Positions 1 through 6,414 of a stretch of 8,019 nucleotides of DNA are shown here, one piece after another. The number at the start of each line of letters is the position of its first letter. Position 1 is the first letter of the stretch. Origin of the DNA: Clostridia bacterium. Its GTDB lineage: Bacteria; Bacillota; Clostridia; Christensenellales; Borkfalkiaceae. The notes beneath the pieces were generated by a model. It did no database searches. It was not told where the DNA came from and worked only from the letters and a program-made list of their open reading frames with translations. The translations under genes were made by a program, and so were the position numbers. The stretch is taken from assembly GCA_900766495.1 (NCBI GenBank), contig CAAFVM010000049.1, forward strand, positions 1 through 8,019, in the 5' to 3' direction.

Positions 1-3
1 AAG

Positions 4-75
4 AACAACGCCTAACCCTCGCGGCGATAAACTTAAACAACCGAAACAGTATGTCGCGGGGAAGAAGAAAAGTAC
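4..75 (+). repeat. Hairpin repeat unit, copy A
   Basis: This is one of four copies of the same intergenic element. The left arm CCTCGCG (17-23) and right arm CGCGGGG (55-61) can form a 7-bp stem with one G-U pair, closing a 31-nt loop. The left flank CGCCTAACC and the right flank GGGGAAGAAGAAAAG match the flanks of the copies at 4546-4747. The loop carries ACTTAAACA (31-39), shared with copy C. The copy lies between an unseen upstream gene and the terminator at 116-153, so it is probably transcribed as 3' untranslated RNA. Its function is unknown. Confidence 0.7.
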
Positions 76-87
76 GCTCGGAATGAC
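75..87 (-). repeat. Short GTCATTCCGAGCG-type motif beside repeat copy A
   Basis: Read on the minus strand, this stretch is GTCATTCCGAGCG. It resembles the GTCAT...GAGCGAAG class of short intergenic repeats that I recall from many bacterial genomes. A related motif, GTCATGTTTAGCAAGCGAAG, sits at 4477-4496 on the plus strand next to copies B-D. The association of both motifs with the hairpin repeat suggests that they travel together, but with two examples this is weak. Confidence 0.3.
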
Positions 88-115
88 AGAGAAATTAGAA
101 GAAGAAAAGAAAGAA

Positions 116-153
116 GAGAGAAGAAGTAACTATGTGAGGTTGCTTCTTTTTTT
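116..153 (+). terminator. Rho-independent terminator of an upstream gene
   Basis: The left arm AGAAGTAAC (122-130) pairs with GTTGCTTCT (139-147) over 9 bp with one G-T wobble. The loop is 8 nt (131-138), and the T run covers 147-153. The purine-rich tract before the stem (97-121) can pair with the T run and lengthen the stem. No gene ends inside the window before it, so it most likely ends a plus-strand transcript that enters from the left and passes through repeat copy A. Confidence 0.75.
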
Positions 154-232
154 ATGTAAAATAAGATTATAAGCAAAAAATCCGTAAAAACATAAAATTT
201 TTGTTGTTGTATAGTCGCAATCATAAAGTAAG

Positions 233-262
233 TTGTTGTTTAATTTATGCGTAAAATAAAAT
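233..262 (+). promoter_or_regulatory. Possible sigma-A-type promoter for the operon
   Basis: TTGTTG (233-238, matching the TTG half of TTGACA) is separated by 18 nt from TAAAAT (257-262, five of six matches to TATAAT). Transcription would begin near 269, about 110 nt before the first start codon and just upstream of the palindrome at 276-287. The region is AT-rich and other TTG/TAAAAT pairings exist nearby (for example TAAAAT at 252-257), so the exact boxes are uncertain. Confidence 0.35.
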
Positions 263-275
263 TCCGTATGCGTTG

Positions 276-287
276 CGGTTTAAACCG
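276..287. promoter_or_regulatory. Perfect 12-bp palindrome, candidate operator
   Basis: CGGTTTAAACCG is an exact inverted repeat with no spacer. It lies just downstream of the proposed -10 box, where a bound repressor would block transcription. LacI-family regulators of sugar operons commonly bind short palindromes of this kind, but no regulator gene is visible here, so the assignment is inference. A second weak structure follows: GCGTTTTTA (288-296) can pair with TAAAAATCGC (313-322) with one bulge, leaving a 16-nt loop in the leader. No known riboswitch was recognised. Confidence 0.4.
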
Positions 288-380
288 GCGTTTTTATAGC
301 AAAGTAAACGCGTAAAAATCGCGAAAGAGGCGAACTGCGGAAAAAGAGCAAAGCCGAACTCGGCTGAAAGGATAATACCG

Positions 381-1310
381 ATGACATTGCAAAAACTTAT
401 AATTGATACCGATATGGGTTCGGATTGCGACGACGTTCCCGCTGTGGCGCTTGCCTCCTGGATGCAAAAAACGGGGCAGGCAAAACTGCTTGGGTTAACG
501 CACACGTCCGACAACCCGCGGCTTTACGAATATATAGATACGGTAACTCGCTTTTACGGCGGGTTCGACGCGGAAATCACCGTGTGCGACGGGGATTGCC
601 CCGAAATAGGCAAACTTTCAAACGAATTTATAGATAAAGCGGTGAAAGGGTTCGCCCACCGCAAGGCGCCCGAAAAAAACTTGGGCAGCGCAAAACTTTT
701 AAGAAAACTGCTTGCCGAAAACGAGGGCGTAAAGCTTATTTGCATAGGGCCGCTTAACAACATAGCCGCGCTTTTAAAAAGCGGCGCCGATGAGTATTCT
801 CCGCTTACGGGGGAGGAACTGGTTGCAAAATCGGTTGAAGAGGTAGCTTTGATGGGCGGCATATTCGGCGGAAAAGAATACTGGTTCGGCGGTAACAAAA
901 TGGAAGCCGAATTCAATATTAAATGCGATATTCCCGCCGCGGCTTACGTTTGCGAGCATTGCAAAGCCCCCATTACTTTTATAGAATTCGAACTCGGTTA
1001 CGGCGTTGAAAGTTTCGAACGCACCGTGGCTTCGCCCGTCGATTCGCCCATAAAACGCTCGTTCGAAATATTCGGCGTTACAAAGCGTTCCAGTTGGGAC
1101 CCCATAACCGTGCTTTATTCGAAATACGGCGACTGCGGCGGACTTTATAAATTTTCGCCTTACGGAACGGTTAAGGTGGAACCCGACGGCAAGCTTACGT
1201 TTACCGAGGGCGCTGGCAAGCACCGTTACTTAATAGAAAACGCTTCCAAACAAGCGATTACAGATTATATAAACTCATTCGAAGAAAAATTATCGGGAGG
1301 AAATTTATGA
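381..1310 (+). CDS. Nucleoside hydrolase (IUNH family) protein
   Basis: This 309-residue protein has no signal peptide and is therefore probably cytosolic. Family members cleave the N-glycosidic bond of ribonucleosides using a calcium ion. The N-terminal calcium/ribose motif reads DTDMGSDCDD at residues 9-18, matching the family's DxDxGxDxDD form. Other family blocks are N45 in LTHTSDN, IGPLNNIAALL (122-132, the usual GPLTNIA), MGG (158-160), AEFNIKCD (176-183, ribose-binding E and N) and WDP (239-241), whose D240 matches the C-terminal calcium-binding aspartate. The residue before that aspartate is Trp where classical members have the catalytic His, so the substrate or leaving-group chemistry may differ. 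The length is usual for the family. The start is supported by AAAGGA at 367-372, 8 nt before the ATG. The gene ends in an ATGA overlap with the binding-protein gene, implying co-translation. The true substrate is unknown. Confidence 0.88.
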   Translation: MTLQKLIIDTDMGSDCDDVPAVALASWMQKTGQAKLLGLTHTSDNPRLYEYIDTVTRFYGGFDAEITVCDGDCPEIGKLSNEFIDKAVKGFAHRKAPEKNLGSAKLLRKLLAENEGVKLICIGPLNNIAALLKSGADEYSPLTGEELVAKSVEEVALMGGIFGGKEYWFGGNKMEAEFNIKCDIPAAAYVCEHCKAPITFIEFELGYGVESFERTVASPVDSPIKRSFEIFGVTKRSSWDPITVLYSKYGDCGGLYKFSPYGTVKVEPDGKLTFTEGAGKHRYLIENASKQAITDYINSFEEKLSGGNL

Positions 1311-2716
1311 AAAAAAGATTTTTAGCATTGTTGTCGGCTGCGGTCATGGTTTTTGCCACCGGCTGCGTCGGCGGCGGAAACAACGGCGGTAAAATCGAAC
1401 CCGCCGACCCCAACAAAAAAGCCACCATCGAATTTTATGTATGGTCGGAAAAGGCTCTTTGTCAGGAAATAGCCGACAGCTTCCACGAAATTTACCCAAA
1501 CTGGACGGTAAAAGTGGTGCTTTCCACAAGCGACTATTACACCTCGCTTAAAACCTATGCGGGAACCGGCGAAATGCCCGACGTGTTCTATATGCAACCC
1601 AAGGTTATGACCGATTTCTGCCGCGACGGACTTTTGCTTAATCTTTCGTCGTATATGAACGCGGTAGGCGAAAGCGTGAAACAAACCGACTTGTGGTCGT
1701 TCAACGACAGCTATCGCTTCAACAATAGCACCGAAAAACTGGGTAGCGGCGATTTCTTCGCGTTCGTAAAGGACTTCACGCCCGAGTTTATGATGATATA
1801 CAATAAGAGCCACATCGACGAGTATAACAGAACACACGAAAAATCGCTCGCGCAGGAAGTAGGGTACCCCACCGACGAAGACGGAATTTACCCCTCGGCA
1901 ACCAAATCGATGAGCTGGGCGCAGAACGAAAAAATGTGCGCGCTTCTTTCCAAGTTCGATTCTAACGGCAACTTCACTCGTTACGGCAGTAACGTAAGCT
2001 TTGAGCCGTGGTCGCAACTGGGGCAGTTCGTTTCGCAGCTTGGCGGCACTCTTTATGACGACGACGGATATTTCAACGCAAGTTCCGAAGCCGTTATAAA
2101 ATCGGTTGAACACCTTAAAAACTATATGGACGGTGCTAACAGAAGCGCTGTTAAAATAGGCAGTTCGGTCGTAAACGAGGGAATGGGCTTCAGAAACGGC
2201 GATATTTCGGTGGTATTTACCGGTCGTTGGGCGTTTCAGCAGTACGATTGGATGGAGGCGGATTTTGAATTCGGCGTGGCTCCGCCCGCAATGCCCGAAG
2301 CCGAACAGGAAACCAAGTCTGTTTCGGCAATGGTAGGCATAGCCGCCGCCGCCGATTCGAAATATCCCGCGATTACTTATAAATTCATCGAATATTATAT
2401 GACTTACGGGCAGAAACTGCTTTCGTCGAAAGGCTTCAACATTCCCGGCAATAAAACCGTGGCTCAACGAGACTACGTAAACACCGGCGACGCCAAGGTG
2501 GACGCACTCAACAGTTATTTCTTAAGTTTCGTAGACAAAATCGAAATGGTTGAAATTAACCCGTGGTTCGATAATACCGACGGCATTTTCGGGCTTGAAC
2601 TTACCCGCGCGTGGGCAGTTGGCGCCGACAGAAAGAGTATAACTGCCGCGCTTGCTTCTACAAAATCGGCAATCGACGCGAAAGTAGACCAGAATAAGAG
2701 CAGATACGGTCGTTAA
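1307..2716 (+). CDS. ABC transporter substrate-binding lipoprotein, sugar type (family 1)
   Basis: The protein has 469 residues. It opens with a lipoprotein signal peptide (KKR, then a hydrophobic run) ending at Cys20 in FATGC, followed by a Gly/Asn-rich linker to about residue 29. The mature part has hallmarks of MalE/UgpB-like binding proteins: IEFYVWSE (41-48), the GTGEMPDVF loop (86-94), FAFVKDF followed by MIYNK (151-167), and GDISVVFTGRWAF (298-310) with FGVAPPAMP just after. It should capture a sugar, oligosaccharide or glycoside at the outer membrane face and hand it to the two permeases downstream. GGGAGG (1295-1300), inside the end of the preceding gene, sits 6 nt before the ATG. 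The ATGA overlap couples its translation to the nucleoside hydrolase, an uncommon partner for this class. The ligand cannot be read from sequence. Confidence 0.92.
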   Translation: MKKRFLALLSAAVMVFATGCVGGGNNGGKIEPADPNKKATIEFYVWSEKALCQEIADSFHEIYPNWTVKVVLSTSDYYTSLKTYAGTGEMPDVFYMQPKVMTDFCRDGLLLNLSSYMNAVGESVKQTDLWSFNDSYRFNNSTEKLGSGDFFAFVKDFTPEFMMIYNKSHIDEYNRTHEKSLAQEVGYPTDEDGIYPSATKSMSWAQNEKMCALLSKFDSNGNFTRYGSNVSFEPWSQLGQFVSQLGGTLYDDDGYFNASSEAVIKSVEHLKNYMDGANRSAVKIGSSVVNEGMGFRNGDISVVFTGRWAFQQYDWMEADFEFGVAPPAMPEAEQETKSVSAMVGIAAAADSKYPAITYKFIEYYMTYGQKLLSSKGFNIPGNKTVAQRDYVNTGDAKVDALNSYFLSFVDKIEMVEINPWFDNTDGIFGLELTRAWAVGADRKSITAALASTKSAIDAKVDQNKSRYGR

Positions 2717-2718
2717 AA

Positions 2719-3618
2719 ATGCAGAATATAAAAAGAAAAGGATTATCCTCGGCGGCGAAATTCTGGCTTTTTGTTTCGCCCTGGATAATAGGATTTTTGT
2801 GTTTCACGGCTATACCGATGGTCGTGTCGATAGTTTTAAGTTTTACCAAAGCGCGCGTTTCCACCCTTATGCGCAAGCCGCTTGAATTCGTGGGCTTTCT
2901 TAACTATAAAGAAATGTTCACGGTAGACAAATTGTTTTTGCGCTCGATAGGCAATACGTTTGTTTATTCCTTCGCAAAGGTATTTTTAAGTATACTGTTC
3001 GGTTTGCTTGCGGCGCTTTTGCTGAATTGCAAATATAAGGGCAGAAACATTTTCAGAACGCTTATTTACACACCGTGCATAATTCCCGCGGTTGCTTCGG
3101 GTCTTTTGCTGCAACTCATATTCTTCCAGGACAGAAGCTTGCTGGTTTACGTATTCGACGCGCTCGGCATAGGCAGGTTGCAGTTCGGCTCAAAACAGCT
3201 GGCAATGCCCACCATTATTTTAAGCGGCGCGATATTAGGCATAGGCGGCAATATGGTTATGATTCTGGCGGGGCTGCAAAGCGTTCCGTCCGACATTATG
3301 GAAGCCGCCGAACTCGACGGAGCCGGCGGGCTAAAAAAACTTTGGCACATAACGCTTCCCATGATAAGCCCCACGTTGTTTTTTATGATGGTTACGGGCT
3401 TTATAGGCGGGTTGCAGGCTTATGCCGAAATCGAGCTTGTTACCGGCAGAAGCGAATATACAATGACAATGACTATGTTCGTTATGGACAACGCGTTCGG
3501 CGGAATAGGTATGGGCTATGCCTGTGCCGCCGCATGGATAATTTTCGGCGTGATACTCGCGTTTACTATGATTTTTTATAAAGTAACCATAAAACGCGTG
3601 TTCTATATGGGTGAATGA
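2719..3618 (+). CDS. ABC transporter permease, MalF/UgpA-like
   Basis: This 299-residue integral membrane protein has about six hydrophobic segments (roughly 15-39, 77-103, 114-136, 165-187, 217-239 and 265-287). The permease EAA loop, which docks the ATPase, begins EAAELDGAGG at 195-204 and runs to LP at 213-214. The first permease of a binding-protein, MalF-type, MalG-type gene order is typically of this kind and length. It starts 2 nt after the binding-protein stop codon. No convincing Shine-Dalgarno site precedes it: the nearest purine run, AAGAG at 2696-2700, is 18 nt away. An in-frame stop at 2695-2697 with no start codon after it rules out an upstream start, so translation probably depends on coupling with the preceding gene. 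Confidence 0.93.
   Translation: MQNIKRKGLSSAAKFWLFVSPWIIGFLCFTAIPMVVSIVLSFTKARVSTLMRKPLEFVGFLNYKEMFTVDKLFLRSIGNTFVYSFAKVFLSILFGLLAALLLNCKYKGRNIFRTLIYTPCIIPAVASGLLLQLIFFQDRSLLVYVFDALGIGRLQFGSKQLAMPTIILSGAILGIGGNMVMILAGLQSVPSDIMEAAELDGAGGLKKLWHITLPMISPTLFFMMVTGFIGGLQAYAEIELVTGRSEYTMTMTMFVMDNAFGGIGMGYACAAAWIIFGVILAFTMIFYKVTIKRVFYMGE
3609..3614 (+). promoter_or_regulatory. Ribosome binding site that decides the second permease start
   Basis: GGGTGA lies 5 nt before the ATG at 3620. It resembles the GGTGA part of the anti-Shine-Dalgarno complement. It favours ATG 3620 over the in-frame GTG at 3611, which lies inside this motif. Confidence 0.45.
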
Positions 3619-3619
3619 T

Positions 3620-4465
3620 ATGAGAGCGGGATTAAAAACAAGAAAAAGGCTTGGAGCCGTAGGATTTTACGTTGCCGCAATATTGCTTTCGGCACTTGAA
3701 TGCTTTCCGTTCATCTATATGATTTTGTGTTCGTTTCAACCGTCCGACAATATAATTTTCTCAATTCCTCCCACGATATTTCCTACTACGTGGCGGTTTG
3801 AAAACTATGCCGAAGCGGTTAAACAAATGGAATTTTTCAAAGCTCTTGGCAACACCTGCATAATGGTGGTAACCTCGCTTACCATAAACGTAATAGCCAC
3901 CGTATTGATAGCTTACGGCTTTGCTCGGTTCGAATCGAAAGGCAAAAACGCGCTGTTTACGCTTCTTCTTTCAACCATGATGTTGCCGTGGGTTGTAACC
4001 ATGGTGCCTGCGTTCGTGGAGTATAAGTTTTTAAATTTGTTGAACACCCGCTGGCCGCTCATTCTCCCCGCGATAGGAGGCAGCGCCTATTACGTGTTTA
4101 TGATCAGGCAGTTCATAATGGGCATACCCAAAGACCTCGACGAGGCGGCAGCCATTGACGGGTGCGGCGCGTTGAGAGCGTTATTTTTAATACTTTTACC
4201 TAATATGAAACCGGTGCTTGCAACTATGATTACGTTCTCGTTCGTAGGAACGTGGAGCGACTATCTGGGCCCGAGCATTTACCTTACCAACCCCGACCAT
4301 TACACGCTTGCGCTCGCGCTTAAATCGCTTAAAAACGAGTACAACGTGGTTGAATGGAAGCTTACCATGGCCGGTTCTGTGTTGTACACTTTGCCTATGC
4401 TTGCAATATTCCTTGCCGCGCAAAAGTACTTTGTAGAGGGCTTGGTTGTTTCAAGCTTTAAGTAA
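3620..4465 (+). CDS. ABC transporter permease, MalG/UgpE-like
   Basis: This is the partner permease, 281 residues from ATG 3620, or 284 if the in-frame GTG at 3611 is used. The ATG is preferred because GGGTGA precedes it at a good distance and the gene would then begin 1 nt after the previous stop codon; the GTG start would overlap that gene by 8 nt. About six membrane segments are visible (first near residues 13-38, last near 250-271). The EAA docking loop starts DEAAAIDGCGALRALF around residue 174, and the protein ends in the YFVEGLVVSSFK-type tail common in MalG-like proteins. With the upstream permease it forms the membrane channel for the bound sugar. No ATPase gene follows, so a shared ATPase encoded elsewhere would have to power transport. 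Confidence 0.93.
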   Translation: MRAGLKTRKRLGAVGFYVAAILLSALECFPFIYMILCSFQPSDNIIFSIPPTIFPTTWRFENYAEAVKQMEFFKALGNTCIMVVTSLTINVIATVLIAYGFARFESKGKNALFTLLLSTMMLPWVVTMVPAFVEYKFLNLLNTRWPLILPAIGGSAYYVFMIRQFIMGIPKDLDEAAAIDGCGALRALFLILLPNMKPVLATMITFSFVGTWSDYLGPSIYLTNPDHYTLALALKSLKNEYNVVEWKLTMAGSVLYTLPMLAIFLAAQKYFVEGLVVSSFK

Positions 4466-4472
4466 GAGGGAA

Positions 4473-4530
4473 CTCGTCATGTTTAGCAAGCGAAGCGTGT
4501 CGAAACATCTCGCGGAAGCGTTGCTTGATA
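4473..4530. repeat. GTCAT...GCGAAG short repeat-like element with inverted ends
   Basis: Just after the permease stop, GTCATGTTTAGCAAGCGAAG (4477-4496) is followed by CGAAACATCTCGCGG (4501-4515). ATGTTT (4479-4484) and AAACAT (4503-4508) are inverted ends, and CAAGC (4487-4491) can pair with GCTTG (4523-4527). The string resembles a class of short interspersed palindromic repeats with the theme GTCATn...GAGCGAAGCGAAn...ATCTC. It also contains CTCGCGG (4509-4515), like the left arm of the hairpin units that follow. It is not coding as far as I can tell. Confidence 0.45.
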
Positions 4531-4541
4531 AAGTGGAAAAA

Positions 4542-4594
4542 TACCCCTCGCGGTGTAAAAGCTGTTTAACAGAACAACTCTGTCGCGGGGAAAA
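4542..4594 (+). repeat. Hairpin repeat unit, copy B
   Basis: Left arm CCTCGCG (4546-4552) and right arm CGCGGGG (4584-4590) can form a 7-bp stem around a 31-nt loop, as in copy A. The loop contains an 18-nt run identical to copy D (4557-4574), which includes the near-palindrome CTGTTTAACAG (4562-4572). The right flank runs directly into the AAAGACAAAAACGC lead-in of copy C. Confidence 0.7.
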
Positions 4595-4668
4595 GACAAA
4601 AACGCAACCTAACCATCGCGGAGAAATACTTAAACACCCTCAAAACTTTAGCGCGGGGAATTAGAAAA
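4592..4668 (+). repeat. Hairpin repeat unit, copy C
   Basis: The lead-in AAAGACAAAAACGC is followed by ACCTAACC and the arm CATCGCG (4614-4620), which has one change from the consensus. The right arm CGCGGGG is at 4652-4658, again leaving a 31-nt loop. The loop shares ACTTAAACA (4628-4636) with copy A. The tail GGGGAATTAGAAA matches copy D. Just beyond lies an orphan half-arm GCGCGGG (4671-4677). Confidence 0.68.
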
Positions 4669-4680
4669 AAGCGCGGGAAC

Positions 4681-4756
4681 AAAGACAAAAACGCGACCTA
4701 ACCCTCGCGGCGCAAAAGCTGTTTAACAGAAACGCTTTGCCACGGGGAATTAGAAA
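4681..4756 (+). repeat. Hairpin repeat unit, copy D
   Basis: The lead-in is nearly identical to that of copy C. Left arm CCTCGCG is at 4703-4709 and right arm CACGGGG at 4741-4747, with one mismatch in the stem and a 31-nt loop. The loop shares the 18-nt run with copy B (here 4714-4731), including CTGTTTAACAG (4719-4729). The tail leads straight into the ribosome binding site of the downstream lipoprotein gene, so a folded hairpin here could influence its translation or mark an RNA end. No T run follows, so it is not a standard terminator. Confidence 0.68.
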
Positions 4757-4773
4757 GATAAAGAGGAAAAATT

Positions 4774-6399
4774 ATGAAAAAAATATTAGCGTTCGCATTA
4801 GCTGCGGTAACCTGTTTCACGTTAGCCGCGGGATGTGGTAAAAAAGATAATCCGAAGTCGTCGGGGCAGGAAGAAACCGAATATTTCGTGGCTTCCGAGA
4901 TTGCAAAAACCGACGAGGGCAGGATTTATATGAAAGTGAACGGCGAGCCTATGCTTTATACCGGAGCGCAGGTCCGTATAGACGGTTACGTCCACCTGGA
5001 CCACATTTCGTTCGACGAAATGGGCGAGCAGTTCGAAAAAGCCGCGGGAATGAACGTAAATACAGTTCAGCTTCCGATTTGCTGGGCGGATTTAGAGCCG
5101 GCAAAAGACGCATATTATTTCCGCACCATAGGTCAGCTTATGGAATGGGCGCTTGAAAATAATTTAAAAATAGAGCTTTTGTGGTTTACTTATCAGCACG
5201 GCAACATTTATTGTCCGAGCTATATTTTCAACGACGAAGCTACCTACCCGAAATACGAATCTAAAGACAAAAACGCCGACTGGGGCGAAGAGGGCAAAGT
5301 TGGATACCTTGTTTACAGAACGCCCGCGCTTTTAGAACGGGAACGCAAGGTTATAAAAGCTCTTACCGATTATATTTACGCATGGGAAAAACAAAGGAAT
5401 TTCCCCGTTGTTATAACCGGCTATCAGATTCACAACGAAGCAGATAACTTCCCGCGTTGGGGCATAGACCAGCAAGAGGTTAAAGTGCCCGACGGCTCGC
5501 GCTATTTAACCGACCGCGAAGCGTGGAAAGACGTTTACGCCGCTTACGACAACGCGGGCAAAGCGTTTAAATCGAGCAAATGGCGCGCAGTTACCCGCGC
5601 AAACCTCACCACTTTGACCGACAGCGGCGAAAAGTGGAAAGAATTCGCGCCCGACGTGTTCAACCTCGAGGGAATAGACATGGTAGGCGACGACACGTAC
5701 ACCAACGTAATAGCTTCGCAAAAAGCGATGATGGCTAACCTCGCGGGGAAAGAATTCGGTTACAACAACTTCGCGCACGTAGCCGAAAACGCGGCTAACT
5801 ATGCAAATACCGCCTCTCTTATTTTGGCGGCTATGGCGCAGGGCGCGGGATACCTTATGTATTGCCTGCAACTCCCGGCATACTGGGTTGGCGGTTACGA
5901 TTCGGGCGTTGGTATATACGACAAATGGGAGCAGGGCGTGTTCGATATTTTCGGCAACGAAAAGCCGCACACCGCCGAGGTTCGCTCAATACTTTACGGG
6001 CTTAAAAACGGCGGAACGCAAATGGCTGTGGTAAATCCCTTGGATTTTGCGGCTTTCAACGTGGATACGGATTTTCCGCTCGACGAAGTAACGCAGGAAA
6101 TAAAAACCCGTTCGGTTGCGCTTAAATTTAACACTACAAACAAAGGTATAGGCTACGCGGTTTATTACGACGGTTACGTTACCTTATATTGCACTCAGAA
6201 TGCGAGCGTAGAACTTTCCAACGCGGATTTTTCGCACGCGGAAATCGGAACTTTCAGCGGATACGAATGGACTGTGACTGCCGAAACCGACCTTATAAAC
6301 GGCAACAGACTTGCCATGCAGGGCGGGAAGATTTACCGCGTTAAGGCTGATAATATTCGCGGCGCGCTGACTTCCGACACAATAGATTTTATAGGTTAA
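4774..6399 (+). CDS. Secreted lipoprotein, putative clan GH-A-like glycoside hydrolase (copy 1)
   Basis: The protein has 541 residues. Its lipoprotein signal peptide ends at Cys21 (LAAGC), followed by a short polar linker to about residue 35. Residues 50-415 look like a TIM-barrel glycosidase related to GH42/GH35/GH5. Visible blocks are WADLEPAKDAYYF (104-116), IELLWF (133-138), YQIHNEAD (217-224) with E222 the likely acid/base, IDMVGDDTY (301-309), and FAHVAEN (333-339) with E338 the likely nucleophile. A beta-rich C-terminal part (about 420-541) follows. It probably acts on glycans at the cell surface; the family and substrate are not recognised, and beta-galactosidase-like activity is only a guess. 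AGAGG (4762-4766) lies 7 nt before the ATG. The 308-bp gap upstream holds the repeats and no clear promoter, so it may share the transporter transcript. It is paralogous to the next gene. Confidence 0.78.
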   Translation: MKKILAFALAAVTCFTLAAGCGKKDNPKSSGQEETEYFVASEIAKTDEGRIYMKVNGEPMLYTGAQVRIDGYVHLDHISFDEMGEQFEKAAGMNVNTVQLPICWADLEPAKDAYYFRTIGQLMEWALENNLKIELLWFTYQHGNIYCPSYIFNDEATYPKYESKDKNADWGEEGKVGYLVYRTPALLERERKVIKALTDYIYAWEKQRNFPVVITGYQIHNEADNFPRWGIDQQEVKVPDGSRYLTDREAWKDVYAAYDNAGKAFKSSKWRAVTRANLTTLTDSGEKWKEFAPDVFNLEGIDMVGDDTYTNVIASQKAMMANLAGKEFGYNNFAHVAENAANYANTASLILAAMAQGAGYLMYCLQLPAYWVGGYDSGVGIYDKWEQGVFDIFGNEKPHTAEVRSILYGLKNGGTQMAVVNPLDFAAFNVDTDFPLDEVTQEIKTRSVALKFNTTNKGIGYAVYYDGYVTLYCTQNASVELSNADFSHAEIGTFSGYEWTVTAETDLINGNRLAMQGGKIYRVKADNIRGALTSDTIDFIG

Positions 6400-6414
6400 G
6401 GGGTAAAGTGGAAA

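Noticed and set aside
33..224. Minus-strand open frame of 63 codons in the leader
   Set aside because: It reads through the terminator stem and a purine-rich tract, giving a Phe/Leu/Ser-rich artefact, and has no supporting ribosome binding site.
245..514. Minus-strand open frame of 89 codons
   Set aside because: It overlaps the start of the nucleoside hydrolase gene and the leader palindrome and shows no domain.
1322..2467. Long minus-strand open frame (381 codons) opposite the binding-protein gene
   Set aside because: It is a mirror of the strongly supported sense gene. Its translation has no recognisable domain and no good ribosome binding site; the open frame is explained by codon bias on the plus strand.
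4440..4462. Terminator at the end of the second permease (GCTTG...CAAGC hairpin)
   Set aside because: The stem is only 5 bp, lies within the coding region and is followed by TTTAAG rather than a T run; too weak to call.
4446..4664. Plus-strand open frame of 72 codons across the permease end and repeats
   Set aside because: It starts inside the permease gene and runs through the hairpin repeats. The product is basic and low in information, and it is best seen as read-through of repeat DNA.
4542..4756. CRISPR array
   Set aside because: The units have variable spacing (68 and 89 nt between copies), imperfect repeats and no unique spacers of uniform length, and no cas genes are present.
5739..5748. 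CCTCGCGGGG inside the first hydrolase gene, resembling repeat arms
   Set aside because: It lacks the 31-nt spacing and the flanks of the repeat and is explained by coding for Asn-Leu-Ala-Gly; probably chance.
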